A DNA stretch of 63,099 nucleotides, taken from assembly GCA_021773275.1 (NCBI GenBank), contig JAJFKJ010000066.1:1-63099 (forward strand), written 5' to 3'. Position numbers and translations under genes: made by a program. This stretch comes from Gammaproteobacteria bacterium. Its GTDB lineage: Bacteria; Pseudomonadota; Gammaproteobacteria; JABCZS01. The notes beneath the pieces were generated by a model. It was not told the origin of the DNA. It did no database searches and saw only the letters and a program-made list of their open reading frames with translations. Each line of letters begins with the position of its first letter. Within the stretch, counting starts at the first letter, position 1. Shown one piece after another: positions 1 to 12,011 of the stretch.

Positions 1-981
1 CCACTCGAACTCCAAACCTTCCAATGAAATTGTTTCTTCATGTTTTAAGGCATAAAGCGCATCGCGGTAACGGCGGATATGCGTATCACCCCAGATAACT
101 TCTGGGTCTGCGTCTAGGCGTGCAGTTAACACGCAGCTTAAAATTTCATTGAGTTTACTTGTCGGTGGCATAGGGTGATTTTGCTGTGCCAACCAATCTC
201 GGATCAGGTGTTTTTGTTCGGGTACTGAGAGGGGGTTTAATTGTGGGATTGATAATATTCCACGTTCACAACCGCTCTGTAACCTTCGCGGCGCTCGTAT
301 TGGATCTTCGTAAAGTTCAGATAAGTGCGATGCTGTGCGGGCAGTGGTTTTGTTCAGTGCTGGCCAGCGTTGCTTTAACTTAGGGATGATTTCTTTGCGT
401 AGAAAATTTCGATCAAAACGCATATCATCGTTGCTATGGTCATCGATCCAATTGAGATCATTTTGCCGAGCATACGCTAAGAGCATATCTTTTTCAGTAT
501 TCAAAAATGGTCGCGCTAAAATACCCTGCCCCAGCGACTTCTCTGCCGGCATGCCCATGAGACCTTTAGCACCACTGCCGCGAAACAGTTGCATTAAAAT
601 AGTTTCGGTTTGGTCATCTGCATGTTGCGCTGTTAACAAATATGCGTCCTGTGGCAGTGCATCTGCAAAAATGGTATAGCGTTGCTCACGGGCCCAAGCT
701 TCAATACTGTCGCCTGCCTTTGGTTTTGCATCTAATTTAAAAACTTGCAGAGGCACAGACAACTGTGCGCAATTTTGCTCAACAAAGTTTTGCCACATGT
801 CGGCTTCGGGGTATAGATTGTGGTTGATATGGATTGCGGATATATTAGAGCAATCACTTGCTTGCGCTACTGCGTGCAGCAACACAGCAGAGTCCACGCC
901 GCCGGAATATGCCACAACAATCTTGGCTTGTGCTGGCAAAGACTGCAGATACGCTAGAATTTCTTGCTGGATATCACGCAT
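1..981 (-). CDS. tilS: tRNA(Ile)-lysidine synthase, C-terminus cut by window edge
   Basis: TilS attaches lysine to C34 of the CAU-anticodon tRNA-Ile so that it reads AUA codons. The minus-strand frame runs from ATG at 981 off the left edge and shows 327 residues. Near residue 24 it has the N-type ATP-pyrophosphatase PP-loop [12 protein letters not shown], followed by INHNL and the family segment [11 protein letters not shown], with [11 protein letters not shown] further on. E. coli TilS is about 430 residues, so roughly 100 C-terminal residues are missing. The start codon overlaps the accA stop (ATGCGTGA), so translational coupling is likely. accA followed by tilS is the usual gammaproteobacterial order. 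Confidence 0.93.
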   Translation of the reverse strand, partial: MRDIQQEILAYLQSLPAQAKIVVAYSGGVDSAVLLHAVAQASDCSNISAIHINHNLYPEADMWQNFVEQNCAQLSVPLQVFKLDAKPKAGDSIEAWAREQRYTIFADALPQDAYLLTAQHADDQTETILMQLFRGSGAKGLMGMPAEKSLGQGILARPFLNTEKDMLLAYARQNDLNWIDDHSNDDMRFDRNFLRKEIIPKLKQRWPALNKTTARTASHLSELYEDPIRAPRRLQSGCERGILSIPQLNPLSVPEQKHLIRDWLAQQNHPMPPTSKLNEILSCVLTARLDADPEVIWGDTHIRRYRDALYALKHEETISLEGLEFEW

Positions 982-1936
982 TTTGCTCAGCAGTACCTAT
1001 TGAGCGCAAACGTTTATAACGTTGCTGCAACAATGTGTCTGTAGACATGGTTTGCAACTGTGCTAATTGCTCAGTCAACACTTGCTTTAAGCGGGATGCT
1101 ATTTCTTGCGGGTGGCGATGCGCACCACCTAGCGGTTCAGGTATGATTTCATCAGCAATGTTTAAACCAAGCAGATGTTGAGCCGTCATATTCATCGCTG
1201 CAGCAGCGTCGGGCGCTTTTGCGGCGCTTTTCCAGAGAATAGATGCACAACCTTCTGGTGAAATCACTGAATACGTGCTGTATTGCAGCATCAGCAATCT
1301 ATCGCCAACACCAATGCCCAAGGCACCACCAGAACAACCTTCACCGGTAATGGTGCAGATGATCGGTGTTTTCAACTGTGACATGATCAATAAATTTTTT
1401 GCAATGGCTTCACTTTGCCCACGCTCTTCAGCGCCAATACCAGGGTATGCACCCGGTGTATCAATGAAAGTAAAGATCGGCATTTTAAATTTTTCGGCCA
1501 ACAACATTAAACGTTCAGCCTTGCGGTAGCCTTCCGGGCTTGCCATGCCAAAGTTGCGACGTGCTTTTTCTTTAGTATCGCGCCCCTTTTGGTGCCCGAT
1601 AATCATTACCGGCTCACCATTAAAACGTGCGGTACCACCGACCATAGCTTTATCGTCAGCAAAAACCCGATCACCATGCAACTCATCAAAATCTGTGAAT
1701 AATAAAGGGATGTAATCCAGTAAATGCGGGCGTTGTGGATGACGCGCCAATTGCGCTACCTGCCAGTCGCTTAGCTTGCTGAATATACTTTTGGTAAGAT
1801 CGTCGATTTTTCCCTCTAATTTAGAAATTTCATCGGTGATATTGATCTCACTGTCTTTGCCGACCAGCCTAAGCTCGTCTATTTTTGCTTGCAGCTCTGC
1901 GATAGGCTGCTCAAAATCTAAGTAATTCAAGTGCAT
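974..1936 (-). CDS. accA: acetyl-CoA carboxylase carboxyltransferase subunit alpha
   Basis: AccA pairs with AccD to move the carboxyl group from carboxybiotin to acetyl-CoA, giving malonyl-CoA for fatty acid synthesis. The 320-residue length is normal. Residues 1-60 form the usual helical N-terminus starting [16 protein letters not shown]. Crotonase-fold CT signatures follow: [32 protein letters not shown] and [14 protein letters not shown] (oxyanion and CoA loops). In most gammaproteobacteria accA directly follows dnaE. Here about 6 kb with a divergent gene and a second carboxylase separates them, so accA probably has its own promoter between 1937 and 2082; TTTAGC, 17 bp, TAAAAT is a weak candidate. 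It overlaps tilS by 8 nt. Confidence 0.96.
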   Translation of the reverse strand: MHLNYLDFEQPIAELQAKIDELRLVGKDSEINITDEISKLEGKIDDLTKSIFSKLSDWQVAQLARHPQRPHLLDYIPLLFTDFDELHGDRVFADDKAMVGGTARFNGEPVMIIGHQKGRDTKEKARRNFGMASPEGYRKAERLMLLAEKFKMPIFTFIDTPGAYPGIGAEERGQSEAIAKNLLIMSQLKTPIICTITGEGCSGGALGIGVGDRLLMLQYSTYSVISPEGCASILWKSAAKAPDAAAAMNMTAQHLLGLNIADEIIPEPLGGAHRHPQEIASRLKQVLTEQLAQLQTMSTDTLLQQRYKRLRSIGTAEQNA

Positions 1937-2082
1937 ACATTTACCCTGATATTTATCTATGCTGGAACATCTATTTTATCATAAATGCTAGCTAAGCTAA
2001 ATTATGCTTGTGCCCTTGCTTCAGAAACAGTAGAATGGATAACCAAAGTTATTTATATAAGCGTATTTGTGGAGGCAGTTAC

Positions 2083-3447
2083 ATGGAAGAAAACTATAAA
2101 CACGTCGGCTATCTTGCCTATGCACAAGGCGCTTTTGCCGACCAGAATAATGTCACGCCGGAGCATGTTCTAGAAAATCTCTATAAATACGTATCTGGGC
2201 CAACTAAAAGACCTTTAAGTCCAAAAACCCCCCTTAATGCCATTGCTTATGGCCTTCACTTACTGGCTGATCAAAGAAACTTTGTGCCCCGTAGAACTGG
2301 CCACAAACAGGTAGACTATAATCTTTTTAATGAATTTATAACGCTGTTCAGTAATCTTGATGCAAAACATCTAACTATAACAAAAAACGACAGTCGGCAG
2401 ATTTCGATGCTTTTTAACGCCTTGCATACTATGGCAGAGCTTAAGCGAGTTATGCCCGCAAACAAAAATGATAACCGGATGCTGCCAAAGATTTACGAGT
2501 CTGTTACAACACTAAACAAAATTGTCGACAATTTCTGCTTGTTGCTAAATCAGAGCGCGCAATTTAATGCGGAGACTGTGAGCAAGGTGATGGTCTCGCT
2601 GCAAACATTATTTGAAAAAAGCAATCTTAACCATGTAGGCGATGCTCAAAGATCCGAGCTTGCAAAAATGATGCGCAATTTATTAGCGCGGATGATCACA
2701 TTAAAAGATGCTCGCACAGGCAGCACATGTCTTGAGGCTTTAGCAAAAATAGTAAGAGATGAATATATCCCCATAGAGCAAGAAAACACTGATGCATATA
2801 TTAATGCTTTAGAGCGGTATAGTCATTGGGAAAAAACAGATAGCAGAGAAATCAGTATAGCCATACAATCACTTTCCATATTTTTATCAGAAGGAAGGTG
2901 CCGGAAACTGCTTTCTGAAAATGACAAAAAGAACATAGCAGCAAGCCTTGAGCGCATGACTGCAATACTTACAACTGGGGTAGAAGAAAAAACTGATAGT
3001 ACCAAAGACATCAGCTTTGCCCTGTTTGCTTTAGCTTGCGTTTCTCCTCCGAACGCCGTCATTCAAATGCATCAGAGCCAGATCGTAAATATCAAAAAGC
3101 TAGTACATATCTATGCAAAACAAAATAATCACACTACAGAAGCAAGCAACTCTGTGCTCCGATCAATAAAAAAACTTATTGATTACGGGCATATTGAAAA
3201 ATTGGGAAATGAAGATCGTGCTGCGATTGAAGAAATTTTAGAAAAAATTGATACTAGCAGGGTAAAATCAGAGTTGCTGGGCGAACTTCAAGCTCAAATC
3301 AATGCATGTGTCATTACCATTAATACATGCATTACTGAGAAGGACGCTTGCGCAGCACCATTCACAATACTTCGTACTAGCCGAAGCCATAGCGCAAGCC
3401 CTGTAGCCACTAGCCCCGTTGAAACAACTTCGCCAAAACTAGCTTGA
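2083..3447 (+). CDS. unknown helical protein, possible effector
   Basis: I recognise no family. The 454-residue product starts at ATG 2083 because GGAGG lies 7 nt upstream; in-frame ATGs at 2008 and 2035 lack such a site. It is hydrophilic and mostly helix-forming, with regularly spaced segments such as TLNKIVDNFCLLLNQ and LEALAKIVRDEYIP that resemble HEAT/ARM-type alpha solenoids without a clear repeat. No signal peptide or membrane helix is visible. The last 25 residues are Ser/Thr/Pro-rich (SHSASPVATSPVETTSPKLA). It is the only plus-strand gene inside the 25-kb minus-strand block and looks more AT-rich than its neighbours, which suggests acquisition. A secreted effector is one possibility, from context only. 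Confidence 0.7.
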   Translation: MEENYKHVGYLAYAQGAFADQNNVTPEHVLENLYKYVSGPTKRPLSPKTPLNAIAYGLHLLADQRNFVPRRTGHKQVDYNLFNEFITLFSNLDAKHLTITKNDSRQISMLFNALHTMAELKRVMPANKNDNRMLPKIYESVTTLNKIVDNFCLLLNQSAQFNAETVSKVMVSLQTLFEKSNLNHVGDAQRSELAKMMRNLLARMITLKDARTGSTCLEALAKIVRDEYIPIEQENTDAYINALERYSHWEKTDSREISIAIQSLSIFLSEGRCRKLLSENDKKNIAASLERMTAILTTGVEEKTDSTKDISFALFALACVSPPNAVIQMHQSQIVNIKKLVHIYAKQNNHTTEASNSVLRSIKKLIDYGHIEKLGNEDRAAIEEILEKIDTSRVKSELLGELQAQINACVITINTCITEKDACAAPFTILRTSRSHSASPVATSPVETTSPKLA

Positions 3448-3465
3448 TACGATAAAACAACCGCC

Positions 3466-6400
3466 TTAGAGCTTTGGGACAATTCTACTACGTTGGTCCT
3501 CCTGTTGTTTTTGAGCCTCAAGCTCCAAAAATGCTTTATAGGCTTTCGCCAGGGAGCCAGCTTGTAGCTTGGGAGTAGCACCCAAGTGCTGATAATCCGG
3601 TTCATCGAGCACAACTGCCCCTTCATCAATGGCTTTAAAAATGCATCGACTGATTTTGTAGAAAATTCAGGATTAAAATTTCTGTTCTTCTCATACATCA
3701 ATGTTTGCAATTCAAGAACGCTATCAATACTGACGACTCCATCATCTCGCATGCATAAACGCGCCAACTCTGCAAAAGCAGCAATTTTCTCTGCGGCAGC
3801 TTGTACATACTCTGAGTTTCCCCAAATAGACCCCGTATGCGCATTAAAATCACCTGCACCAATATCACCAACAATAATGTTGGCTGCAAAGTGCTTGAAT
3901 ATATCTCGCATAGCTCGCATGCCCGGCCACATATCACCCCAAAAGAAAGAGGGGTTCGCGCGCCCATTGAGTAAATCTAGGCTGGTGGAATTAATACGAA
4001 TTTGTTCACACCGAGTATTGCTCAAGGCAAGCGCTGAAGCAAGTTGGTTAGGCGATAAGCCAAAATACATTTTCAATATTTGTGCAGGCGTGAGAGATGA
4101 CTCAGCAATGCAAAGGTAGTTTAAAATTGGCAGCGATATGTTTACATCGCTTGCATTGGCTATGTCTACTTCTGTTACGCCATGCTCAACTTGTAAGCGG
4201 GTATTTGCTTCTAACCAATAGACCTTACCGTGCTCGTCGACCATGGCTTCCAGCGTTGCTAAGCCTTGGTAGCCTGATTCGGCAATGGCATCTGAAAGTT
4301 TTTTAGCAGCGACACGCACATCAGATATCGTTTCATCAGCATAATCACCTGCAATAATATTAGTTTCGTTGGTTTTCTGCTTACCTATCTGCTGTGTGCA
4401 ATCACGCAGCCCCAACACTGAGGCACCGTTTTTATTGACGGCAATTTGCACTTCCAGATGGCGGGTTTTTCCTCCAATAAACTGCTCGGTCAACATCACG
4501 CCACTATTGAAGTTTACCTCTGAGTAAGCAACGTTTTTATGCAGAAGCTTAATGTAATCGTGACGATTTTCTGTTGCCGACTTTTTATCATCAACCTTAA
4601 ATGGCTCAATCCCGTAGCCACCACCGCCACCATCAGCTTTGATCGCCACATGGCCGCCCATCCTGACAATTTCATCGTATTCTTTTTCGCAAACAGCATG
4701 AAGCACATGTTCTTTGTTAAAACCACTATCAATATACTCTTTCAGTGCTTTGGCAGTGTAGTTGTGATTAGCAAAATACTTCGGGTTCAGCTTGGGTGTT
4801 ACCTTTTGCACAAAGTCTCTGAAGCTTACTTTACCACCGATCAAAGTCATTGCTTGGCTCGATGGCCCAACAAATTTGATTTTGGGGTAATTTTTAGCCA
4901 ATGCTTCAAGCTTAGCCACGAACTGTGCATTTTCAGATAGAAAGCCCCAGCCGGGGTGAAAGTAAATCACTCCGCCCGGGTTGTTTTTTGCTGTTTGTTT
5001 AAGCACATCAAGAATTTCTTCGTGATCTTTATGATAACTGTTTACAAGTATTTTTTGCTTATCAGGCAAGGACTGGACCAGTGGTAAGTGCCTATCGCCT
5101 TGTGTATATAAAACACGTGTGTTGCGGCCAAGTTGCTGCAGATCGCCATACAACTTTAATAAACAAGTAGAACGATTACCCAGAACATGTATTTCTTTTT
5201 GACTTTGTGTGGCATACGGCGTAACACTTAAGGCTTGAGTGAAAATGCCTGCCGCCTGTAGCTTTGGCATTGGCGTGTGTGGCGCTTCTGGCTTATCCTC
5301 GTTGATGATTTCAAGTATTTGCTCTCTTATATCATGCGCCTGCATTGCATGCGCATGTACTTGATCATTGGCGACGCGAATCTTTAAGCCCAGGCGATCA
5401 TGTTCCCCGGAAGCTGATGGGGATGCCTTGTTGCTTTTCTCTTGCAGAATAAACAGTTGCTGACCATCTATGACTACGGCACCTTGCTTTACTGCAACTT
5501 CTTGAACAACGCCTGATTTGTCTGCGTATATCGCATGCTGTAATTTCATTGCTTCGATGGTGGCTATTTGTTGGCCTTCTTTTACTGCATCACCCTGTTT
5601 AACTTTTATTTCCGTAACTGTGCCTGGCATCGGCGATAGTATACGGCTTTCGTTCATTTTTTCATGTGCAGCTTGTTTCAGCTCACTGTAGCGATCTTTT
5701 TCAGGCTCGCTTAGCTGCGAAATCTCCGCAAGTTGTTGGCAGAAATAATCTTCGGCGATCTGCAAAATGCGCTCTTTAGGAAAAACATAGTAGCCTCCTA
5801 GCGCTTCATTGTCATTTATGATTTTTTCTTGGGCGCCAAGCAAGGTCTTCAAGCTATTATTGAAAACATCTTGATCCCCGCCTACTATACGCCCCACGTC
5901 AGCCATGTTTTCTTGAATAAACGATATCACACGCGCCCAAATCTGCGTTCTTTCATATTCAAGCAAAGCCTGAACATAGTTGCTCAACAACATTGGTGTT
6001 AAATAGCCAGATTTCATTTCTTGAAAAAAAAATTCTAGCTCCTGAGGTTTTGGCATAACATTGCTTGCAAACCTACGCATAGCACGCTCATAAGCTTGTG
6101 CATTGTCCGCATACTCTGATGCATTGGGCCGTGCTAGCCAAGGCTGTTTGACCATTGATTCGATCATTTCTGGCTCGGTCAAGCATAATGCAAAGCTGAT
6201 GTAGGTATCAATCACGCGTTGCTTTACTATGGGCGCCCTATCCCTATCACTGTGCCAAGCGCTTCCATCTTCGTGGAAATCAGGAAACTCTTGTTTTACC
6301 GCAATTTCTTGTGCGACTGTCGGCTTAAGTTTACCTTCGGCATACAAACGCTCAACAACCATTCGTGCTCTGTCAATTTTTTTCTCAGCACTATGATTAC

Positions 6401-7916
6401 TTAAACCTTGGCGACGTGGGCAAGCTTTTCTGATAAGAGGATGCACCTGTGCATCGGTTTTTATACCCATCGCTCGCAATGTTTCTGCCGGCATTTCCCC
6501 GCTCATAAAGTTCAGCAAGTCTGGCTTTAAGTATTTTTCCAGCAAAATTTTCACATCATTATCATTTGGCTGCTGCTCAAGCTTAGCTTGCAGATCAACA
6601 AAAGACATGTTGGCATTTAACTGATTCGTTTCGAGCAAGTATTGAATAAGGCCTAAGGCGAAATTTTGCTTCATTTGAAAACCTGGCGTCACAGCAAATG
6701 GACGGCCCATTACTAACCAGACAGTCTTTAAGGCGGCACCCGCAAGTAGCAATGCCTCGCGCGGCGAGCACTCCAGTATGTTCGCAAGCCCAACTTTATT
6801 GTCGTGCCTTATACCGGCAACAGCGCGACTGAAGCTTGAAAAACCACCACCAGGAATTTCAAAATCACGCAACTCTTCACCTGATAAAGAAGGTACAGCA
6901 CGCACCAGGTGGTAACGCTCAAATAGCTTATTGGTAAGTTCGCCTATTTGTTGCAGGATTCCGCGTTCTTCAACAGTTATGCCCAGATCAATGCCCTGCT
7001 CCGCAGAAAGGTCAGCAATTTTTAATGCTCTTTCAAAACCTGTATTCTTCCAGCTGTCTTCACCGTGGTAAAGTGCTGTATTCTCATCGCACTCGACCGT
7101 ATCAATTAATATTGGGTAATCAAGCGCATGGCATGCTTTGATTGCTGCTGTGTAAGTTTTTGCAGCAAGCCCCGTATCATGCAAGTGTAGAGCAAAAGCC
7201 GGAGGCTCTTCTATACCTGCTTCTGCCTGCAAAGCTTTAAGTTTTACAATTATTTTGGGTATTAGACTTGTGGCTCTTTCTTCGCTAAGCTGCCCCACCA
7301 TATCTTTCAAGCTAATACTGCATTCTCTCATTGGGATATGCACAGCTGTTTGTAATAAGCGGAAAGCCTCTTCAACTTTAGCTAAATAAAACTCATCTAC
7401 ATAGATAGCAGCGCCGCTATACGGAATCGCAATTTCTACGGCAGCTGAATAGCCTTGCTCGCACATATTGTTAAATATATTTACAGAGGCCGCCGTCTCT
7501 TCGGTAATGCCCTGTGAATCGAAAATTTTACCTTTGATCAAGGCATTTTCTCTAGGCTTATCTGTATATCCAAGGTCACGGATCATTTGCGACTGCATAT
7601 GGGTGAGATCATCTATATGCATCGGTTTTAAAAATGAGCCGTTAAGCCCGCGCAATAGCGGCCGGAAAGAAACATTCGGTGCTACTTGTCTGAGCTGACG
7701 ATAAACCTCCATGGGGTCTTGTCGTGAGAACATCGCTGCCACTTGGATGTCGGCACCACCTTCTTCAAAAGTACGAAAATTTGGGTTTTTTGTAAGCCTG
7801 GCCCAGAGTCTGAGTATTTGCTTTACATCCGGGTCGTTGAGTCGTGCTTCATTAGCTAACCATGTTTGAACTGCATCACGCAACACAAGATTAAAAACTA
7901 CTCTAAATCCATTCAT
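3466..7916 (-). CDS. pyruvate carboxylase-like biotin enzyme, permuted order, frameshifted 3' end
   Basis: A large biotin-dependent carboxylase. Residues 1-460 are a PycB/OadA-type carboxyltransferase: LVLRDAVQT, ISLKDMVGQL with the metal-site Lys near 200, and HLHDTG near 241. About 250 helical residues follow, then a biotinyl domain (about 755-825) with EAMKLQHA and the biotinyl Lys near 791. A biotin carboxylase/ATP-grasp domain comes last: GGGGYG near 1092, RHLEVQI, LRDCTQQ, and ANTRLQVEHGVTE near 1235. Ordinary pyruvate carboxylase is BC-CT-BCCP. The first metal ligand, Asp of the usual DTTxRDA, is Asn here (FNLVLRDA). The open frame reads on to 3294, antisense to the neighbouring gene. 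A -1 shift near 3637-3641 instead gives a sensible tail ending at 3466. AAGG-type Shine-Dalgarno before ATG 7916. Pyruvate as substrate is inferred. Confidence 0.8.
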
Positions 7917-7958
7917 ACAACACCTTCCGTAGTGACAAGTAATTAACTGTAGTGAATT

Positions 7959-7987
7959 ATCATCGTATATTTTTATGCATTTGGCAA
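7959..7987 (-). promoter_or_regulatory. candidate promoter for the carboxylase gene
   Basis: In the 77-bp gap after dnaE, the minus strand reads TTGCCA, 17 bp, GATGAT, about 43 nt before the start codon. The -35 box is fair and the -10 poor; an alternative -10, GATAAT, lies 3 nt further on. It would let the inserted carboxylase be transcribed apart from dnaE. Confidence 0.33.
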
Positions 7988-7993
7988 GTTTTT

Positions 7994-10900
7994 CTAATAA
8001 TGAATGGAAACTTGTTCGCTACCCAACCAATCACGCAGTTCAGTAATAAGTTTTTCATCAGGTAAAACTTGCCAATTAGGGCCGAGACGAACAAGGCCTG
8101 CGCCATCTTCACTCTGATAATGAATATGCACAGGGCATTTTCCATTTGCGTGTGGGCTTAACATGTTTTGCAGTTGCGGCACAAAATCATCGGGTAATTT
8201 TTCTTTTTCAACATTAATATAAATACGTTTTGCATATTGCTCGCGAGCATCTGTGATGGTGTATAATTCTTTGGCGCGCATCCGCAAACCACCTGAAAAA
8301 TCATCATGGCTAACCGTTCCTGATAAAATATAAAGCTTATCTTTTTCTAATACATCGATATACTTTACATAATCATCGGCGAACAGCGTGGCATCGATGC
8401 GGGAAGTACTATCGTCTAAGGTGAGAATGCCCAGACGTTTTCCTTGCTTTGTTTTAACCGTTCGAATAGCTGTTAGCATGCCAGCAATACGGATCGTTTG
8501 CTTATCATCTGCTCGCAAATTGTTTATTGGTTCTGATACCAAATCTTTAAGCTCCGCTTTGTATTGCGCTATTGGATGCCCAGTTAAATACAGACCTAAA
8601 GATTCTTTTTCGTGGCGCAAACGCACATCATCAGACCACTGCGGCATATCAACATACACTTCGTTACCGCTCGATGCCGATGCATCCGCAAAAAACATAT
8701 CTTCTTGACCTTTTGCTGCATTTTTTGCTTGCTGTTCTGCTAATTGCATCGCTTTATCAAGCGTGCCCATCAAGCTAGCTCGATGCGCACCCAGATGATC
8801 AAGCGCACCACTGCGAATTAAAGCATCAACAACGCGGCGATTGGCTTTACGCAAATCGATGCGGCGACAAAAATCAAACAAATCGTTGTAGTTTCCGCCA
8901 CTTTCACGATTTTCAATAATGCCGCTAATAGCTGCTTCGCCTACACCCTTGATCGAACCCAAACCATACACAATGGATGCTTCATCAAGCATCACAAACT
9001 GATGCCTGCCCTGGTTGACATCAGGCGGCAATACTTTTAAGCCCATATTTTCGCACTCTTCAACCAACATCACGACTTTGTCAGTGTTATCCATATCAGA
9101 AGATAATACGGCTGCCATAAATGCGGCTGGATAATGTGCTTTTAACCAAGCGGTTTGATATGCAACGAGCGCATAGGCTGCCGAGTGAGATTTATTAAAA
9201 CCGTAACCCGCAAATTTTTCCATCAGATCAAATACATGTGTTGCAGTGCTTGGATCTGCACCACGCTCTACAGCACCTTTTGTAAAAATTTCACGTTGGT
9301 TCGCCATTTCTTCGGGGTTTTTCTTACCCATGGCTTTACGTAAGATATCTGCACCACCCAAGGTATAACCTGCCATTTCTTGTGCGATTTGCATGACCTG
9401 CTCTTGGTACAAAATCACACCATAGGTAGGCTTTAAAATAGGCTCTAGTTTCGGGTGCGGGTATTCGACACGCTGGCGCCCCTGCTTACGGTTGATAAAG
9501 TCATCGACCATGCCGGATTGTAACGGGCCAGGTCGGAATAAGGCTACCAGCGCAATGATTTCCTCGAAATTATCGGGCTTCAAGCGTTTAATAAGGTCTT
9601 TCATGCCGCGCGATTCAAGTTGGAATACAGCGGTCGTTGCACATCTTTTGAGTAGATCAAACGTTTTCTTGTCTTCTAATGGTATTTTGGTGATATCTTG
9701 CTTTATTGTTTGGCATGTCCAATCAATAATCGTTAAGGTGCGCAAACCTAAGAAGTCAAATTTAACCAGGCCCACTGCTTCGACATCGTCTTTGTCGAGT
9801 TGCGATACAATCTGTGTTGAGCCTTCTTCACAATACAGCGGCGTAAAATCGGTAAGCTTGCCTGGTGCTATAACCACGCCACCCGCGTGCTTGCCCGCAT
9901 TACGCGCAATACCTTCAAGCTTTTTCGCCAAATCAACTAATGCGCGGACTTCTTCTTCACCGTCGTATAATTCTTTAAAGCTACCGCCTTCATCAAGGGC
10001 TTTGTCTAGGGTGATACCTAGTTCAAAAGGCACTTGTTTGGCGATGCGGTCGACAAAGCCATAAGGGTGGCCCAACACGCGACCGACATCACGTATTACC
10101 GCACGTGCAGCCATCGTACCAAAAGTGATAATCTGCGATACGCAATCGCGCCCATATTTATTGGCAACGTATTCGATAACTAAGTCGCGCTTGTCCATAC
10201 AAAAATCAATATCAAAATCTGGCATCGATACCCGTTCAGGGTTGAGAAATCGCTCAAACAGTAATTCATACTGCAGAGGGTCAAGGTCGGTAATCTGCAA
10301 AGCATATGCCACTAAGGACCCCGCACCGGAACCACGGCCTGGGCCCACGGGAATAGCATTTTCTTTTGCCCATTTAATGAAGTCCGCAACAATTAAAAAA
10401 TACCCCGCAAATCCCATATTGCTAATCACGTCTATCTCGATTTTCAAGCGCTTCTGATAGTCTTCAGGGGTGTGTTTTGTAGATGTACATTGTTTTAGAT
10501 CGAATCGGTGCTGTAGACCCTGCTCAGATAATTTTTGCAAATAGCTTTCTGTGGTTTCACCTTCAGGAATCTGAAAATCTGGCAAAGAAACATTATCAAG
10601 ATTTAGTTGCACATTACATCGCTTAGCAATCTCTACGGTGTTTTCTATGGCTTGTGGAATGTCTGAAAATAACGCACGCATTTCATCCGGTGTTTTTAAG
10701 TACTGCTCTTCTGTATAATTTTTTGGACGATTGCCATCGGCCAATACATAACCCGAATGGATGCAGGTTCGCGCTTCATGCGCTTCAAAATCATCTTTAT
10801 ACAAAAATCGGACTGCATTGCTGGCAACGGCTGGGCATTTTAGCTTTTGCGCCAAGGCAATTGCCTTGTGCGTATATACCTGAGCATCGGCGTGCCCTGT

Positions 10901-11416
10901 ACGTTGCAAGCTTAAATAAAATCGGTTTTTGAATAGCTGCATGTACGCACGAGCAATCTGTTGCGCCTCTTGCTCATTACCTGCGAGCAATGCTTGGCCT
11001 ATTTCATCATTCATGCCGCCCGAAAGAACAATCAAGCCTTCATGTTGCTCTTTAAGCCACTCACGTTGAATAATCGGTTCGCCATGCTCTTGCCCTTCAG
11101 TGTATGCCTGTGAAATCAAACAGGTTAAATTATGGTAACCCGTTTTGTTCATACACAACAGTGTTAACTTGCTGTGCTTTTTGGTGTCTTGACGACTTTG
11201 CAATAAAACATCTATGCCAAAAATTGGCTTAATACCTGCCTTTAGAGCTGCTTTATAAAACTTTACTTGTGCAAACATATTGCTGTGGTCAGTCAAAGCT
11301 AGTGCTGTCATACTTTGGCTTTTCGCCAGGCTCACTAATTTTGGAATACGGCACATGCCATCACGAATAGAAAATTCGCTATGTGTATTTAGATGTACAA
11401 AATTTATATCGCTCAT
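7994..11416 (-). CDS. dnaE: DNA polymerase III subunit alpha
   Basis: Catalytic subunit of the replicative polymerase, working with epsilon (dnaQ, also in this window) and the beta clamp. The 1140 residues are close to E. coli's 1160. An N-terminal PHP domain ([16 protein letters not shown]) is followed by the polymerase core with the two catalytic aspartates in PDFDIDF near residue 400 and a third in [10 protein letters not shown] near 555. [14 protein letters not shown] and [13 protein letters not shown] are C-family fingers signatures. An OB-fold region ([13 protein letters not shown]) and tau-binding tail complete it. The start overlaps the rnhB stop by 4 nt (ATGA), consistent with coupled translation. 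Confidence 0.97.
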   Translation of the reverse strand: MSDINFVHLNTHSEFSIRDGMCRIPKLVSLAKSQSMTALALTDHSNMFAQVKFYKAALKAGIKPIFGIDVLLQSRQDTKKHSKLTLLCMNKTGYHNLTCLISQAYTEGQEHGEPIIQREWLKEQHEGLIVLSGGMNDEIGQALLAGNEQEAQQIARAYMQLFKNRFYLSLQRTGHADAQVYTHKAIALAQKLKCPAVASNAVRFLYKDDFEAHEARTCIHSGYVLADGNRPKNYTEEQYLKTPDEMRALFSDIPQAIENTVEIAKRCNVQLNLDNVSLPDFQIPEGETTESYLQKLSEQGLQHRFDLKQCTSTKHTPEDYQKRLKIEIDVISNMGFAGYFLIVADFIKWAKENAIPVGPGRGSGAGSLVAYALQITDLDPLQYELLFERFLNPERVSMPDFDIDFCMDKRDLVIEYVANKYGRDCVSQIITFGTMAARAVIRDVGRVLGHPYGFVDRIAKQVPFELGITLDKALDEGGSFKELYDGEEEVRALVDLAKKLEGIARNAGKHAGGVVIAPGKLTDFTPLYCEEGSTQIVSQLDKDDVEAVGLVKFDFLGLRTLTIIDWTCQTIKQDITKIPLEDKKTFDLLKRCATTAVFQLESRGMKDLIKRLKPDNFEEIIALVALFRPGPLQSGMVDDFINRKQGRQRVEYPHPKLEPILKPTYGVILYQEQVMQIAQEMAGYTLGGADILRKAMGKKNPEEMANQREIFTKGAVERGADPSTATHVFDLMEKFAGYGFNKSHSAAYALVAYQTAWLKAHYPAAFMAAVLSSDMDNTDKVVMLVEECENMGLKVLPPDVNQGRHQFVMLDEASIVYGLGSIKGVGEAAISGIIENRESGGNYNDLFDFCRRIDLRKANRRVVDALIRSGALDHLGAHRASLMGTLDKAMQLAEQQAKNAAKGQEDMFFADASASSGNEVYVDMPQWSDDVRLRHEKESLGLYLTGHPIAQYKAELKDLVSEPINNLRADDKQTIRIAGMLTAIRTVKTKQGKRLGILTLDDSTSRIDATLFADDYVKYIDVLEKDKLYILSGTVSHDDFSGGLRMRAKELYTITDAREQYAKRIYINVEKEKLPDDFVPQLQNMLSPHANGKCPVHIHYQSEDGAGLVRLGPNWQVLPDEKLITELRDWLGSEQVSIHY

Positions 11417-11994
11417 GCGGTCTCTAATTGCAGCGCTTTTTGCACTGGGCCAAATGTTTTACGATGGATCTCCAGCACGCCATACTGACGCATCTTTTCA
11501 ATGTGCAGCTTGGTCGGATAGCCTTTATGCTGGGCAAAACCATATTCGGGGTATTGCTCGTCATATTTTACCATGAGACGGTCGCGATGTACTTTTGCGA
11601 GAATCGATGCCGCTGAAATTGCTGGCTCAATCTTATCTCCCTGAATAATTGCTTTTGCTTTGATATCCAAGTTGGGTACCCTATTACCATCCACAAGCAC
11701 CAAGGTAGGCTTAAGCTTTAAGCTCTCAACGCTGCGCTGCATCGCGAGCATTGCAGCATGTAAAATATTAATATCATCGATTTCAGCCACGGTTGCTTCG
11801 CTGATATGCCAGGCTAAAGCTTTTTGGATGATTTCATCGTATAGCACATTCCGCATTTTTTCACTAAGGACTTTAGAGTCTGCTAAACCAGCAATTGGCT
11901 GATTTGTGTCCAAAATCACTGCTGCTGCTACCACAGGGCCTGCTAAGGGGCCTCGTCCAGCCTCATCTGTGCCGGCTATGATATGTTCGTCCAT
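11413..11994 (-). CDS. rnhB: ribonuclease HII
   Basis: RNase HII nicks 5' of single ribonucleotides in DNA and degrades RNA-DNA hybrids. The 193-residue protein has the type 2 RNase H signature [18 protein letters not shown] near residue 9 with the catalytic Asp-Glu pair. The third acidic residue lies in LVLVDGNR near 100, and [12 protein letters not shown] is the conserved stretch with the last catalytic Asp. A second RNase H, type I (rnhA), lies at 44.5-44.9 kb. It sits between lpxB (17-nt gap) and dnaE (4-nt overlap), as in other gammaproteobacteria. Confidence 0.96.
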   Translation of the reverse strand: MDEHIIAGTDEAGRGPLAGPVVAAAVILDTNQPIAGLADSKVLSEKMRNVLYDEIIQKALAWHISEATVAEIDDINILHAAMLAMQRSVESLKLKPTLVLVDGNRVPNLDIKAKAIIQGDKIEPAISAASILAKVHRDRLMVKYDEQYPEYGFAQHKGYPTKLHIEKMRQYGVLEIHRKTFGPVQKALQLETA

Positions 11995-12011
11995 GATTGA
12001 TTTCCTCAGTT

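Noticed and set aside
3294-3465. 3' extension of the carboxylase reading frame
   Set aside because: It is antisense to the end of the convergent unknown gene and loses family-like character after residue 1430; the shifted frame gives a better tail.
3586-4119. 177-codon plus-strand frame opposite the carboxylase
   Set aside because: Antisense to the biotin carboxylase domain and lacks recognisable motifs.
9492-10064. 190-codon plus-strand frame opposite dnaE
   Set aside because: Antisense to the conserved polymerase core; no ribosome site or family motif.
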